Notes under the pieces: generated by a model
Databases searched by the model: none
Told to the model about the DNA's origin: nothing
Seen by the model: the letters and a program-made list of their open reading frames with translations, nothing else
Shown: positions 11,785 through 23,616 of the stretch, piece after piece
Numbering within the stretch: the stretch's first letter is position 1
Layout of the letters: each line of letters starts with the position of its first letter
Source: Verticillium longisporum
Lineage: Eukaryota > Ascomycota > Sordariomycetes > Glomerellales > Plectosphaerellaceae
Length of the DNA: 64,000 nucleotides
NCBI GenBank assembly: GCA_019188255.1
Contig: JAETXT010000002.1
Span: 6,813,011-6,877,010, forward strand
Direction of reading: 5' to 3'
Made by a program: the position numbers and the translations under genes

Positions 11785-14700
11785 GTTCGTACCGGAGCAG
11801 CCCAAACTGGTCGATTTTGGTCTCATGAGATTTCTTTCCCATGGATCTGCCCGTTATTGACTGTGAGATCCCTTATGACCTGGGATCCCGTTCCATTTTC
11901 ACGGCGTCGGCTCCCATGATCATTTGTTTCTTCCCGGATAGAAGCCAGGATTTCAGTTGTAACATCCGTTACCTTTGGGGAATTGCTGCAAGTTTGCACC
12001 ATCCGCTTCTGAGGGTTTGGTCCTCATGCCCTTCGGGTTATCTTCCTTCTCACCTTTCCCGGACAACCCAGTAATTGGACGGAGCCTTTCTCGTTTACTT
12101 TTCACTCATGCCTGGATATTTTCGCCAAGAATGGACTCAACCTGGCATACTCATGGACCTTTTGACGACTTGCATATATGGATGGGGATTACGACTTGGT
12201 ATTTGCGTGCTTCGACTGGATGAATGCCAACCGGCAAGCTGGAGTACTTTCCGCACACGTTTTCCTTACCGCACGAACGACTGGGAGCCCGGAAAAGGAA
12301 AGAAGTTTACGACACTCTCAAATGAACCGGGGTGGTACATTTTATGTTTTATCGGAGCGCCTCGCTGTCCGAAAATCCTACCCAAACAGGGCCCGTGATG
12401 TCGGTTGCCTCATGATTCTCGCCTGGGTTTCATTGACGTTCGTTCTATTTCACTGGGCTTACCGGAGTACCTGGACAATTCTGTGTTTTTGATTTGTTTG
12501 ATAGAACGGTGAGGCCGACATCCGGACAGCGAGGTGAGTTCCCTGGAGCTTGTATATACTTGTGAACCTTACAAAGGACTCGTTTCATCAAACCATACAA
12601 CGCCTCTCTTTCTGGATCTGCCGCGTGGACTGCGATTTTTTCCTGTTCTTTGACCATCGTCGCTCCTAACTCGACAGACGTACCGCCCATTTCTTGTTCA
12701 ATCAACAGGACAGTTCGCATTTTCCCTGGAAGTCGGTTGGTTCAGCATGCTCCCCGGATGTATGGGGCCTATCTCCACTCAACCTCATTCGCCCGGCTCG
12801 TCAACTCCAAATATCTGGCCCCGTCACCAGCAACGCCAGACATGAGCAAATTGGCTTGGACGGCATGCTTGCCTTATAGCAGTAGCCACTGCAAGGGCAG
12901 TATCACTTGCCGTGTTGCTTTGTTCCGCTGAATGCGCTGCTCAAGCCAGAGCGTGCATTTCAACTTGAGTTTACTGGATATGGGTAAGATTGCGGTTTTG
13001 GAGGTTTGCTTAACGCATTCGTCGTGGACTGTTCTCTGGTCTGTATCGAACACTCGTCTTACGGTGTTGGTGGTCTCAAGCCTGGCCGAACATGCTGAAC
13101 TCGACGCACAATCCCCCGAACCTGGTCCATGATGGGACCAAGCTATCCCTCCCACAAGTCGAAGCGAATCTGGACCGCAGCGCAGCCGGGACGACCATAC
13201 TCTGAATTGAGTAATCAATTTTTCGGGATGATTCTGTACCACGGATGGGACGCCTATCGATGATTCATGCCTTGCCTCGGCTCTTCGGACCAGCACTACG
13301 CAACCGCACTCGTCAAAGCCGGATCGATGAATCTTCGAATGACAAGGAACAGCAAAGTAAGCCACATTCTGCCTCCGCATGGATCTCTGGACTGGAAGTC
13401 GTTGCCTAGGAACGCACACTGTCCCCTGTTGAAGGGTGCTGGCATTCAGTGTCGGGGCATGATGCTCAAGTTGTCACGCCGAACATCATTGACACTACGT
13501 AGGAGAAGGAGGATGTGTCAAGATAGCGGGCTTGATTTAAAGTAATAGGAACTGGAGCATCATTCATCAATCCATACGATCTGCAAGCACTGTGCATGTA
13601 AATTATATCCAGATTTGGAGCCCATTCAAGCCACTGAGCATGGCATGGCTCCTGAGGACCGACGGCTACTTCACAACAGAGTACAAATGATGCAGATTAG
13701 TATCACGCTATGCGAAGTGACACGGTACCTCATGGGCTGACCACCCTTAGGTTGATGCACAGGCAAGATTTAAGAGCAGGAGATGAGTACAAACGCTGGT
13801 ACCCGAGGACTTCTGATGTGTCAAGTACAGCAGGTCTGGGGACTGGCAAGGACGACTGGCGAATTGGCTATTTCGAACTCACCACGGTGAGAGATAGACG
13901 TCACACCCGCGTGGCAATACGCCTGAGCACAGCTGTTTTGGCCTTGTCATCCTATTGCATTCTACGCTCATACAAAGATGGCTTCGATCATGTGGGTTGC
14001 ATGGGCACACAGAAAGTGGAGGGCAGCAGGCAGAATGAGGGCAAGAGGGCGGAACACCCTTGTCGTGAGACATGGGCGTGCCCGTGTCATGCCCCGCTGC
14101 CCTGGCGGTGAAAAGATTGTGTGGCCCAAGGGCGCCAACGAAGAATCCAGTCTGGACGGGGGTGGAGAGTCATAGGAAAGGCAGGCGGTCAGGGTAGAGG
14201 CAAGGTAGGCAAAAGTGGATCATTGCCGGGCCGCCTCGGCGCAGGTGGAGACTGGAATCGGCAGATGCGTGGAATGCTTCTCTGCCGCTGCCGTGCGTGC
14301 CTAATGCGGTAGGCACATCGAGCTGGCAATCAGATGTTGATAGTTGCGCATTCAGGTCGGTCGCCCTACCTGTGAGCGACGATGACTCAGGCTTCCATCT
14401 GCAACACGGATGAGAGGGTACCTGATGGCATGGAGGGGTAAATTGCCAGGCAGTGTGGGTAGATAGATGTGCGTGGGTACCTCAGTCTCAAGATTGGGGG
14501 AGGGGGGCCGTCACCCCCCACTGCAGGTGTTGTCATGCCCTGTTTTCTGGGCAGCAAAATGGCAGGGTCAGTTTGCTAGTGACGATCCAAGTCTGGACAT
14601 GTCAGGGTCTCTTTTGGTGTGGTGACAGATGCCCATACGATTGATCCAGTCAAGGAACAGCGCGTTGAACATGGCATTTGCATCCTGTTGAATCTTTGGC

Positions 14701-15780
14701 AGATGAAAGCCAGGGACCTTGGGTAGCAATAAGCAGGGATATTTGGGGGCAACCTTTACTTGGGAAGGTTGCCCAAAGGTTGCGAGCGCAGCTGAAGCAC
14801 ACCGCCCACACCATATCGGACTACTTAGGTACCTACGGTCCGTCCACATTCGTCAACCACCAAATTCCATGGCCGCTCGCTTTCAGCCCGAATGGACGGG
14901 TACGAGTCGCCAAATCCATCAGCGGCTGGTTCAACTGGGGATAGGTATTTGCACTAATCGAGCACAGGCTTTTGGTCAGCGCTAAATGGACAAGAGAGAC
15001 TCCAAAGCGAAGCTGAATTCACAACACGTTGGCCAGGGTACCTGTGACGCACCCTGTCAATGTTGACGTGAGGTACCGGCGTTTTCTCATTGCTCGTCTA
15101 CCAACTGTCCCGGGGCTGATCCCTGTTGTGCTACCATCGGTGTTAAGACGAAGTGATAAACATGTGCTTCTGATAAATGGAAGGGGGAATTGAAAAAAAT
15201 AAAAAAATTCCTAGACAGCACTGGTGCGGTTTGCAGTGTCCGTCGAGGACAAGACTGAATACAGACAGCATGACACTGGAAGATGTGTACCTGAACATCT
15301 GTTCCCCCCGCCGTCACGCGCTCAATCCGCTACAGAGCCCAATAACAGTGGGCGTGCCCGGCTGCTGACGCGGATCCCTACAGGTGTCTTTCCTTCTGAA
15401 GCCCTCCATAAGCCTGCCGCCTACTAGGTGTTCCCCACCCCCCTCTTTGTACCTACCTAGTTTAGATTCCCTGTCGTCCTTGCCTGTCTCGTTTGCCCTG
15501 TCCGGGGGGAGGTCAAGGTACATGACGAACAGCGTTCTGGTGCAGCACCGGACAAGTACCCCCATCGCCGTCAACCCTGGGATCCCTGGATTCTCTGAAT
15601 GCCCCGCCATTTACTCGACGCACCGCACCTCGTGCTTGCTCGCCGCCCAAAATTTCGTGACTATCGCCGCACGACCATCTCGCACCCGACCATAATCCAT
15701 CCTCTTCTGGAGACCCCCCCCCTCCTTCACCCCTCCAACATCGCTCCTTTCAGAAAGACCCGTCCAGAAACCCGCCCACG
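11785..15780. other. Intergenic region rfeG-nmd5
   Basis: A 4-kb stretch with no recognisable gene on either strand. The longest open frame (181 codons, minus, 12,874-13,419) shows no family features. The last 300 bp before nmd5 are C/T-rich, typical of a fungal core promoter and leader. Confidence 0.5.
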
Positions 15781-18700
15781 ATGGACACAACGGCGATCCG
15801 TGGCCTCCTCCTGGCCAGCTTGGATCCCGATGCCGACACCAGACGGAGGGCTGAGTTGCAGCTGAAGCAGGTATGCGCCCGCCCTGACCGACATCAACAA
15901 AATGCCCCCTTCGCCCCTCCTCCCCTCGGGACCCGCGACGCGATGAGCGGCAACGGCCCATGTCGCGCTCACAAGACCATGCATCATGGCCTGTCAGTAC
16001 ATTGCAGCTCGCTGACGCTTTTCGTCCGTCGTGTAGATTGAGGAGCAGCCCGGTTTTATGGACGTTGCCCTCGATATCCTTCAGGCAGAGCAAGACAACA
16101 GTGTGCGACTATCAAGTAGGTTCTCCTCTGACATCATGTCCCTCCGGCCTTGACGATTCGAAGTCCTTGTTTCCGGGACTGCCTTTCCCCTCGGTCTTGT
16201 GCTTTCTGACATTGTCCGCTACTTCCAGCTGTCATCTACGTCAAGAACCGAGTCAACCGATCATGGGCGAAAACCGACCAGTACGCCAGCGAGGCCTTGA
16301 TACCCGAAGATGAAAAGGCGCGCTTCCGCGATCGGCTACTGCCCATCATGGCTGCCTCCCAGGGAGGTGTGCGCCAGCAGCTTATTCCTGTCCTGCAGAG
16401 GATCCTGCACTTCGACTTTCCCGACAAGTGGCCCAATTTCATGGACTACACCACGGAACTTCTCAACACGAATAACGCCCCCTCTGTCCTTGCTGGCCTC
16501 CAGTGCCTGCTCGCCATCTGCCGCGCCTGGCGTTTCCGATCTTCCGACAATGAGAGCCGCGTTCATTTTGATAAGATCATTGAGCTCAGCTTCCCCCGCC
16601 TCCTGACCATTTGCAATGAGCTGGTCACCCAGGAGAGCGATGAGGCCGGCGAGATGCTGCACCTTGCCCTCAAGGCGTACAAGCACGCGACCTGGGTAGG
16701 CAGCCCTTGCTGTTTTCTTCTTTTCCGACGTGGTCTCTCTCTCGTGCACCAGGCTAACCATGGCTGCAGCTCGAGCTGTCTGCCTTCCTGCGCCAGCAGC
16801 AGAACAACATTGCGTGGTGCACCGTCTTCCTGAATACCGTCTCCAAGGCCATTCCCGCCAGCGCCATGGTAGAGGATTCCTTTGATCGCGAGAAGCATCA
16901 CTGGTGGAAGGCCAAGAAGTGGGCATACTTCAACCTCAACCGTCTCTTTATCCGGTAAGCAAGCCATCCCCCCAGCGTACTTGGTCATCACATGGCCAAC
17001 TAACCCTTGCAGACACGGCAACACACAGTCAGTCGCGGGTTCCAAGGATGACGGCCAGGTGCAGTTCGCGAAGGAGTTCTCTACAACGATCGCTCCGGAG
17101 ATCCTAAAGCACTACCTCGCGGAGATTGAGAAATGGGTGGCCAAGACAGCCTGGCTGAGCCGACCATGCCTGACCTATACCCTCGTTTTCCTTGACGAAT
17201 CCGTCCGTCCCAAGGAGATGTGGGATCACCTCAAGCCGCATTTGCAGAACCTTGTTACCCATTTCGTGTTCCCTGTGCTTTGCCTGTCCGAGGAGGATGT
17301 CGAGAAGTTCCAGGAGGAGCCCGACGAATACCTCCACAGAAAGCTCAACTTCTACGAGGAGGCTTCTGCGCCTGATGTCGCCGCCACCAACTTCCTGATT
17401 GGCCTCACCAAAAACCGCAGGAAGCAGACATTCGAGATTCTCAAGTTTGTCAACGCCGTCGTGAACGAGTATGAGCAGGCGCCCGACGACAAGAAGAACC
17501 ACATCGCCAAGGAAGGCGCTCTGCGGATGATTGGCACCCTGGCGCCTGTCATCCTGGGCAAGAAGAGTCCCATCGCCGACCAAGTCGAGTATTTCCTCGT
17601 GCGATACGTCTTCCCCGACTTCACCAGCTCCCAGGGCTACCTGCGCGCTCGCGCCTGCGATACTGTGGAGAAGTTTGAGCAGCTCAACTTCCAGGATCAG
17701 AACAACTTGCTCACCATTTACCGTCACATCCTCGACTGCATGGCCGACCCTGATCTGCCTGTTCGAGTAACGGCCGCGCTGGCCCTCCAGCCTCTCATTC
17801 GCCACGACATCATCCGAACCAGCATGCAGCAGAGTATCCCTACTATCATGCAGCAGCTCCTGAAGCTCGCCAACGAGGCCGATATCGATGCCCTTGCGAA
17901 CGTCATGGAGGACTTTGTCGAGGTCTTCGCCACAGAGCTGACGCCCTTTGCTGTGGCTCTCAGCGAGCAGCTTAGGGACACGTACCTGAGGATAGTTCGC
18001 GAGGTTCTCGACAAGAACCGCAACGAGGGCGGCGATGACGATTTTGGCGACTATCTCGATGAGAAGTCCATCACCGCGCTGGGTGTGCTGCAGACCATTG
18101 GCACTCTCATCCTGACGCTGGAGAGTACCCCCGACGTTTTGCTTCACATTGAGGCCATCCTGATGCCCGTCATTCAGGTCACCCTTGAGAACAAGCTCTA
18201 CGACCTCTACAACGAGATCTTCGAGATTATCGACAGCTGCACCTTTGCTGCCAAGTCCATCTCGCCGACCATGTGGCAGGCTTTTGAGCTCATCCATGCG
18301 ACCTTCAAGGCTGGCGCCGAGCTCTATCTCGAGGACATGCTGCCTGCCCTCGACAACTTTGTCCAGTACGGTGCACCGCACCTTATCCAGAAGCAGGAGT
18401 ACGTGGAAGCGCTGTTTTCCATGATTTCGGACATGTTCTCCGACGCCAAGGTCGGCGGCGTGGACCGCATTTGCGCATGCAAGCTGGCCGAAGCCCTCAT
18501 GCTGAACCTTCGTGGCCACATTGATAACTATGTGCTTCGCTTCATCGAGTTCGCCATGTCGGTCCTGACGGCTACGGATGTCAAGATCAAGGCGTACAAG
18601 ATCCACCTAATGGAGCTGGTCATCAACGCTATTCACTACAACCCTATCCTGACCCTTCAGTTCCTCGAGGCCAAGGACTGGACCAACCGCTTCTTCAGCC

Positions 18701-19527
18701 TCTGGTTCGGCAGCATGTCCACCTTCTCCAGGGTCCACGACAAGAAGCTCTGCATTGTCGCCATCTCTGCCCTTCTCAGCCTTCCCCTGACCAGATTCCC
18801 CAGAGCGTTTCCGTCGGATGGCCCAGGCTGCTGCAGGGCATCACTGAGCTGTTCAAGACCCTGCCCTCCGCTATGAAGAGTGAGTTGACTTGACACACAT
18901 GCTGAACCTCCTGACTGACGATGAAACAGACCGCGAGGAGGCGCTCAGGGATGACTACCACCTCGAGGGCAACTACGAGTACGGTGACGACGACGACTGG
19001 GGCGACGATGAGGCCAACTGGAACGCCGAGGAAGGCCCCGAGGCCGAAGAGACTGGCGAGGCCCGGGACGAGAGCACAGCATATCTTGAGTTCCTCAACG
19101 ATGAGGTGAGCCCGAACCACGCTACTGCGCTTCCACACTTTGACAAGACTGACGGATCGCACAGGCACAAAAGTTCAGCCGCGGCCTCGAGGAAGCCGAG
19201 AGCGAGGATGACCTTGGTGAAGACAGCGTGCTGCTAGAGTCTCCCCTCGACAAGCTCGACCCTTATCAGTTGTTCAGCGGCACCCTGATGAGTATGCTCC
19301 CCCTCCCCGTGTCTAACAACCCCCCACAAAAGGCAGGCTGTGAAACTGACATTTCTGTAGAACTTGAGTCTGAACAGCCCCAGTTCTACGCATCGCTTGC
19401 GTCTCACCTATCTGCGGAAGACCAGGCGGCTCTCCAGGGTATCATGGCCAAGGCCAGCGAAAACGCCCAAGCGCAGCTCATCGCGCAACAGCAGGTGGCT
19501 GCGACGGCTAACGACAGCGCGGCTTAG
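15781..19527 (+). CDS. nmd5: Importin-7/8-type karyopherin (Nmd5/Kap119), one frameshift
   Basis: Nuclear import receptor of the importin-beta family; carries cargo through nuclear pores and releases it on binding Ran-GTP. Proposed exons: 15781-15870, 16037-16115, 16229-16695, 16770-16954, 17013-18879, 18930-19105, 19165-19291 and 19361-19527, giving about 1,052 aa, the usual size for Nmd5/Sxm1. The importin-beta N-terminal domain spans exons 1-3 (TVIYVKNRVNRSWAKTDQYA). Helical HEAT-type repeats fill exon 5, and an acidic Asp/Glu-rich stretch (EYGDDDDWGDDEANW) lies near the C-terminus as in this family. One base appears to be missing in the C4 run at 18,784-18,787: upstream the frame reads SALLSLP, downstream DQIPQSVSVGWPRLLQGITE. 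Without correction the protein would stop early in frame 1 before the acidic region. All intron phases match once this base is allowed for, so a sequence error is likely. Confidence 0.88.
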
Positions 19528-20730
19528 TGATGCAGCATGCAACAAGAAGCCTGGGTCTTGCACAGACACCGTGTTGGATGGCATTGCGTTCCTCGCATAA
19601 CACGCCGTGGCGTAGGTGACTCATGGCAAGGAGAGCACGGCGTGTTTGGTTCGGACGGCAATTGTGAGCTCCTCTCATGAACGCCGTCTGATGGCCCTTG
19701 ACGTCTGGTCCCACAGTCGTGCAAGGGCAAGAGGGGGAACCCAGCATGCCAAGTGCGCCGCAGGCGTCGTGGACGAGTTTAGGCGGTACATTCCCCAGGG
19801 CAAAAACACAAGCCGCAGAGAGCGGGTTGTGAGTTTATACGAAAGGGTAAGCAACGGACAGGCTTTGCTCACGCGAAATGATCTGTTGGATTGGGTTATC
19901 GCCCGTTGTGGGCAAAGCAAGTGTGAGGACTGATTGCACGTCGTCGAGGTTCGAGGATGGCCGAGTAGTGAGGAAAGACGTGCAAGGAAGAAAGATAGAC
20001 AGGCACCTGGGTCGCTCCGAGTACAGATGTCAACACGGTGGCCGGAAGACGTGGTGGCCGGCCCCCTGGTTTGGAAGTGTCGTGCAGATGGAGGAGTTGA
20101 GTTGATGATGAGTAGTTATTCCCCGCCCCCTTACCCCCGCCCCTCGCTCCCTCCCCCGCCCAGCCCAGCACCATTGCACGAATCAATGTAAAAAACAAAG
20201 AAAGTTCAAATATCATTCCGTTTTCCGCTCTGTTGTGAAATATGGTAGCTCGTAGTGATGGACCGGGGATTGATAAGATGATGACCAACAGAAACCAGAG
20301 GGATAAGGTCTCGCGATACAGTACGTCGTTTAGAGCGCGTTGAGGGAGTTCTACAGAGTTCGCTCGAGTCAGGACGAGAGGGTTCCAGCGAACCAACCCA
20401 GCTGCACCTGCACCCAGTTGGGCCCGGCCGAATGCCACTAAACAACATTGGGGCGGTCACCGGCGGGGTCCGAAGGTGAGACCAAGCAGCGGTGGACCTC
20501 AACCACGGTCACATGGCTCTAGACCGAAAGAACGACCAGTCATTCCCAACTTATCCTTCTCCCCATACTCACGAGAATCTACTCTGGGCTCTCATTTTGT
20601 TGCACGTTTGAAGTTTGCATCTGGAGTCTGGGACACGGTGGTGCCTTCTCCCCATTCTCACTCGTCCTATCTACTGGCTCGCGAGGCCTCCTTCGCCGCT
20701 TCCCTCTTCCCTCTCCAAAACCAGCACAAC
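19528..20730. other. Intergenic region nmd5-isn1
   Basis: This 1.2-kb stretch has no supported gene. It contains a C-rich tract at about 20,118-20,170 and the C/T-rich leader just before the isn1 ATG. Confidence 0.5.
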
Positions 20731-22312
20731 ATGACGACCAGATACAGGGTTGAATGTGAGTGCAGCCACAGCGTGCTCGAGGCCCGATATTTCTCTCTTC
20801 AAACAGCGTCCACGTAACTGACTTGCAAGCAAGATGCCCTCAAGACTCACAGGAGAGACCAGTTCATAGGTACGAATCCTTGAAACACCTTGGTTCGCTC
20901 CGCCTAGGCGGCCAGGTCATCCAGCTGTATTCTGTTGCCCACACCAGCGACAGTGCTCAGAACCATCAACGACTGACTCACACATCTTTCAGAATGGATC
21001 AAGGGTCTTCTGGCTGTTCCCTTTGTTCTCTACTCCCAACCGACGGGAGTGCTTGATGCGAATGGCCCGAGTCTCGCGCGGACGGCCGAGGAGGCTCACC
21101 GTCGGTATGCCGAGATCATGCGTGACGTCGAGCTCATGATCGACGATCACAGTGAGTGAAACGTGACACATCCCCCGACACGCACAGGTTGCTAACACGA
21201 TGGCCCTCAAAGTCACTCTACAACCAAACAAGGTTCCTTCAAAGCTGACCATGCTCGTCCCTGGGGTCGGCCCATTCTTCACACGCCTGCCTCTTGAGGC
21301 CGCCTTCAATCACCAGGATCGCAAGCGGTACATATCGTCTCGGCGCTATGTATCCCCATCCTTCAACGACGTCCGTCTTGTCCTCAACACGGCCCAGACA
21401 ATGGCCGTCACCTCGGGTTCTCTTCAACTCGCCACCTTTGATGGAGACGTTACCCTCTACGACGATGGCCAGTGCCTGGAGCCGTCGAGCCCCCTCGTTC
21501 CTCGCCTCCTTGACCTCCTCCGCCGTGATGTCAAGATTGGCATCGTCACGGCTGCCGGCTACACCACAGCCGACCGTTACCACGAGCGGCTCTACGGTCT
21601 CCTCGACGCCGTGGCGGCCTCGACCACCCTGTCGGAGGAGCAGAAGCGCAACGTCGTCATCATGGGTGGCGAGGCGAACTACCTCTTCGAGCTCGACCCC
21701 ACCGTCCCGCACCTGTTGGCGCCCGTGTCCCGCGACCGCTGGCTCACGCCCGAGATGGCGACCTGGTCCGACGCCGGCATCGCCGCCCTCCTCGACGTCG
21801 CCGAAGCCGCCCTGCGCGACTGCGACCGCTCCATGAACCTGACCGCCACCATCCTCCGCTAGGCCCGCGCAGTCGGCATCATCCCATCCGACCCGGCTGT
21901 CCGCATTTCTCGCGAGACCCTCGAGGAGACGGACCACGTCGTGCTGAAGAACCTCGAGCTCTCCGCCCTCGGGTACGCCGCCGAAGGCGCCGACCGCAGC
22001 GCGCCCCACCCGCCCGTCGGCGCCCGCATTCCCTTTTGCGCCTTCAACGGCGGCCGCGACGTCTTTGTCGACATTGGCGACAAGTCCTGGGGTGTCACCG
22101 TTTGCCAGAACTGGTTCGCGTCGCGCGGCGGAGCCGCTGCCGGTGAGCCCATTCGCGGCGAGAACACGCTGCACGTCGGCGACCAGTTCCTCAGCGCCGG
22201 CAGCAACGACTTCAAGGCCCGCAGTGTCGGCACCACGGCCTGGATCGCGAGCCCGGCCGAGACGGTCGAGCTGCTGGATGAGCTTGCCGGCATGATGGAC
22301 GGCAAGGCGTGA
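20731..22312 (+). CDS. isn1: IMP-specific 5'-nucleotidase (Isn1) with an in-frame TAG
   Basis: Hydrolyses IMP to inosine and phosphate in purine turnover. Proposed exons: 20731-20755, 20834-20869, 20993-21151 and 21213-22312; total 1,320 nt (439 aa), typical of fungal Isn1, and every junction keeps the conserved frame. It begins MTTRYRVE, then YALKTHRRDQFIEWIKGLL. The HAD-like Asp-x-Asp motif is ATFDGDVTLYDDG, and the C-terminal signature is GENTLHVGDQFLSAGSNDF. A TAG at 21,860-21,862 interrupts the frame right after NLTATILR. The same frame continues with ARAVGIIPSDP and 149 further codons of clearly conserved Isn1 sequence; related proteins as I recall them have Lys (AAG) here. An intron ending at this TAG would remove conserved residues. 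As written the product would lack the C-terminal third, including part of the active site. Confidence 0.85.
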
Positions 22313-23616
22313 CGTGGTGGTTCGAAACGTCCTCTGCCTTTTTGCCTAGTCTGGCGGCCTCATTCGCCGCGCGTGTGCGTAGGAGGCCGCGCATGGGATG
22401 CTGGCGGGGCCAAGGCCGTGGTCTCCTCGACGATCCCGTCCACGGCATGGCGGGGCTGAACGCCTGAGAATGGTGTTGCGCCGCCATGTCCGCGTCTTCG
22501 TGTTTGTTTCGCCGGCGTAGGGAACGGCGCGTGAAAAACTCGTTATTCCCCGGAGGACAATTGTCTTACGCAGACAAGGTCAACGAGGCTGCTGAAACGG
22601 GAAGGCTCTGGTGTAACATCGTTTTTGTGCCTGGTCGGGAGGCCTTGGGAATGTGCCTCGCGAAGAGTACCCTCGAGTTTGCCCACAATATAGCTAGTAC
22701 CCACTGTCCGTCTAGTACCCCGATTTCAAGACCTCAACCTCGATGAACAACTCGACTGCGCAAGCTGTGATTTGTGCTGTTGCAAGATGATACATGGCCA
22801 AGCAATTCCGTCTCCTGACTGGCAGACGGACGTGCCGTAGCTGTTGTGTCAGGGTTCGAGTCTGCCTTGACCGTGATTCTCGGTATAGGAGAGAGACTTG
22901 GCGCGTGGTCTGCTTCAACGCTTGGGCAGGACCGTCATTCGATGAGAGAAAGAGCGGCGGCCCCCAACCAATGACCAAAGGCAAGCCACAAGGAGACGCA
23001 GTGCCGACCAAGAGATGTCATTTGTACGAGTGTTGTATTGCTTTGCCCTTTCTCGGTGGCAGCCCCTCGCCGTCTACCTCGTCTACCGCTCTACCAAATA
23101 ATCTATCCCGCCGGCTCCTCCTCCTTAGGCAGCCGACCACCGCTGGCCAAGGTGGGATTTTTTTTCCTGTTCCGGCCAAAGCCAGCTTTGTTCTGTCTGG
23201 CATAAAAATGAAGTGAAGGGGGGTATTGTGTTGTGCCGAAAAATTGAAAAGCAAAGCCCATACCGCCAGCCCAACCGCGTGCCGACAACCCTTTACCCAT
23301 GCATGCAAGCCACCAAAAAATATTGTTTCGAGAACCCTGCCACCGACTCGATGCCGACCAGACAGGGAGTTCTCTGTGTCATCTTGATCCCGTCGCTGCC
23401 AAAACAGTTCGCCTGCTGATATGTCAAAAGCCCAAGGTGAAGTGACAAAAGAAAGTTGTTGTGCAACTGCGGAAGCTGCAGATGTGTGTGTTTCTGTGTA
23501 AAGAGAGAGAGAAAGGGGGTAGCGAAAGAGATAAGTGAAGAGAATCGAAACGCAAAAGGAGTTGCGCGCCAAGCTGAACCTGAATGCAACTCAGTCGTCG
23601 GCGAACAACTCCCCCC
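22313..23616. other. Convergent intergenic region after isn1
   Basis: This 1.3-kb stretch between the 3' ends of isn1 (plus) and the minus-strand coiled-coil gene shows no supported gene. It must contain both polyadenylation regions. Confidence 0.5.

Noticed and set aside
17104..18606. 500-codon open frame antisense to nmd5
   Set aside because: It is the mirror of a GC-biased conserved exon; the sense strand is clearly an importin and the antisense translation has no domain.
21239..22174. 311-codon minus-strand frame opposite isn1
   Set aside because: Same antisense effect; the conserved Isn1 motifs are on the plus strand.
22820..22880. Possible tRNA (GGTTCGAGTC B-box-like string)
   Set aside because: The flanking bases do not form a T stem or an acceptor stem, and no matching A box is at the right distance.
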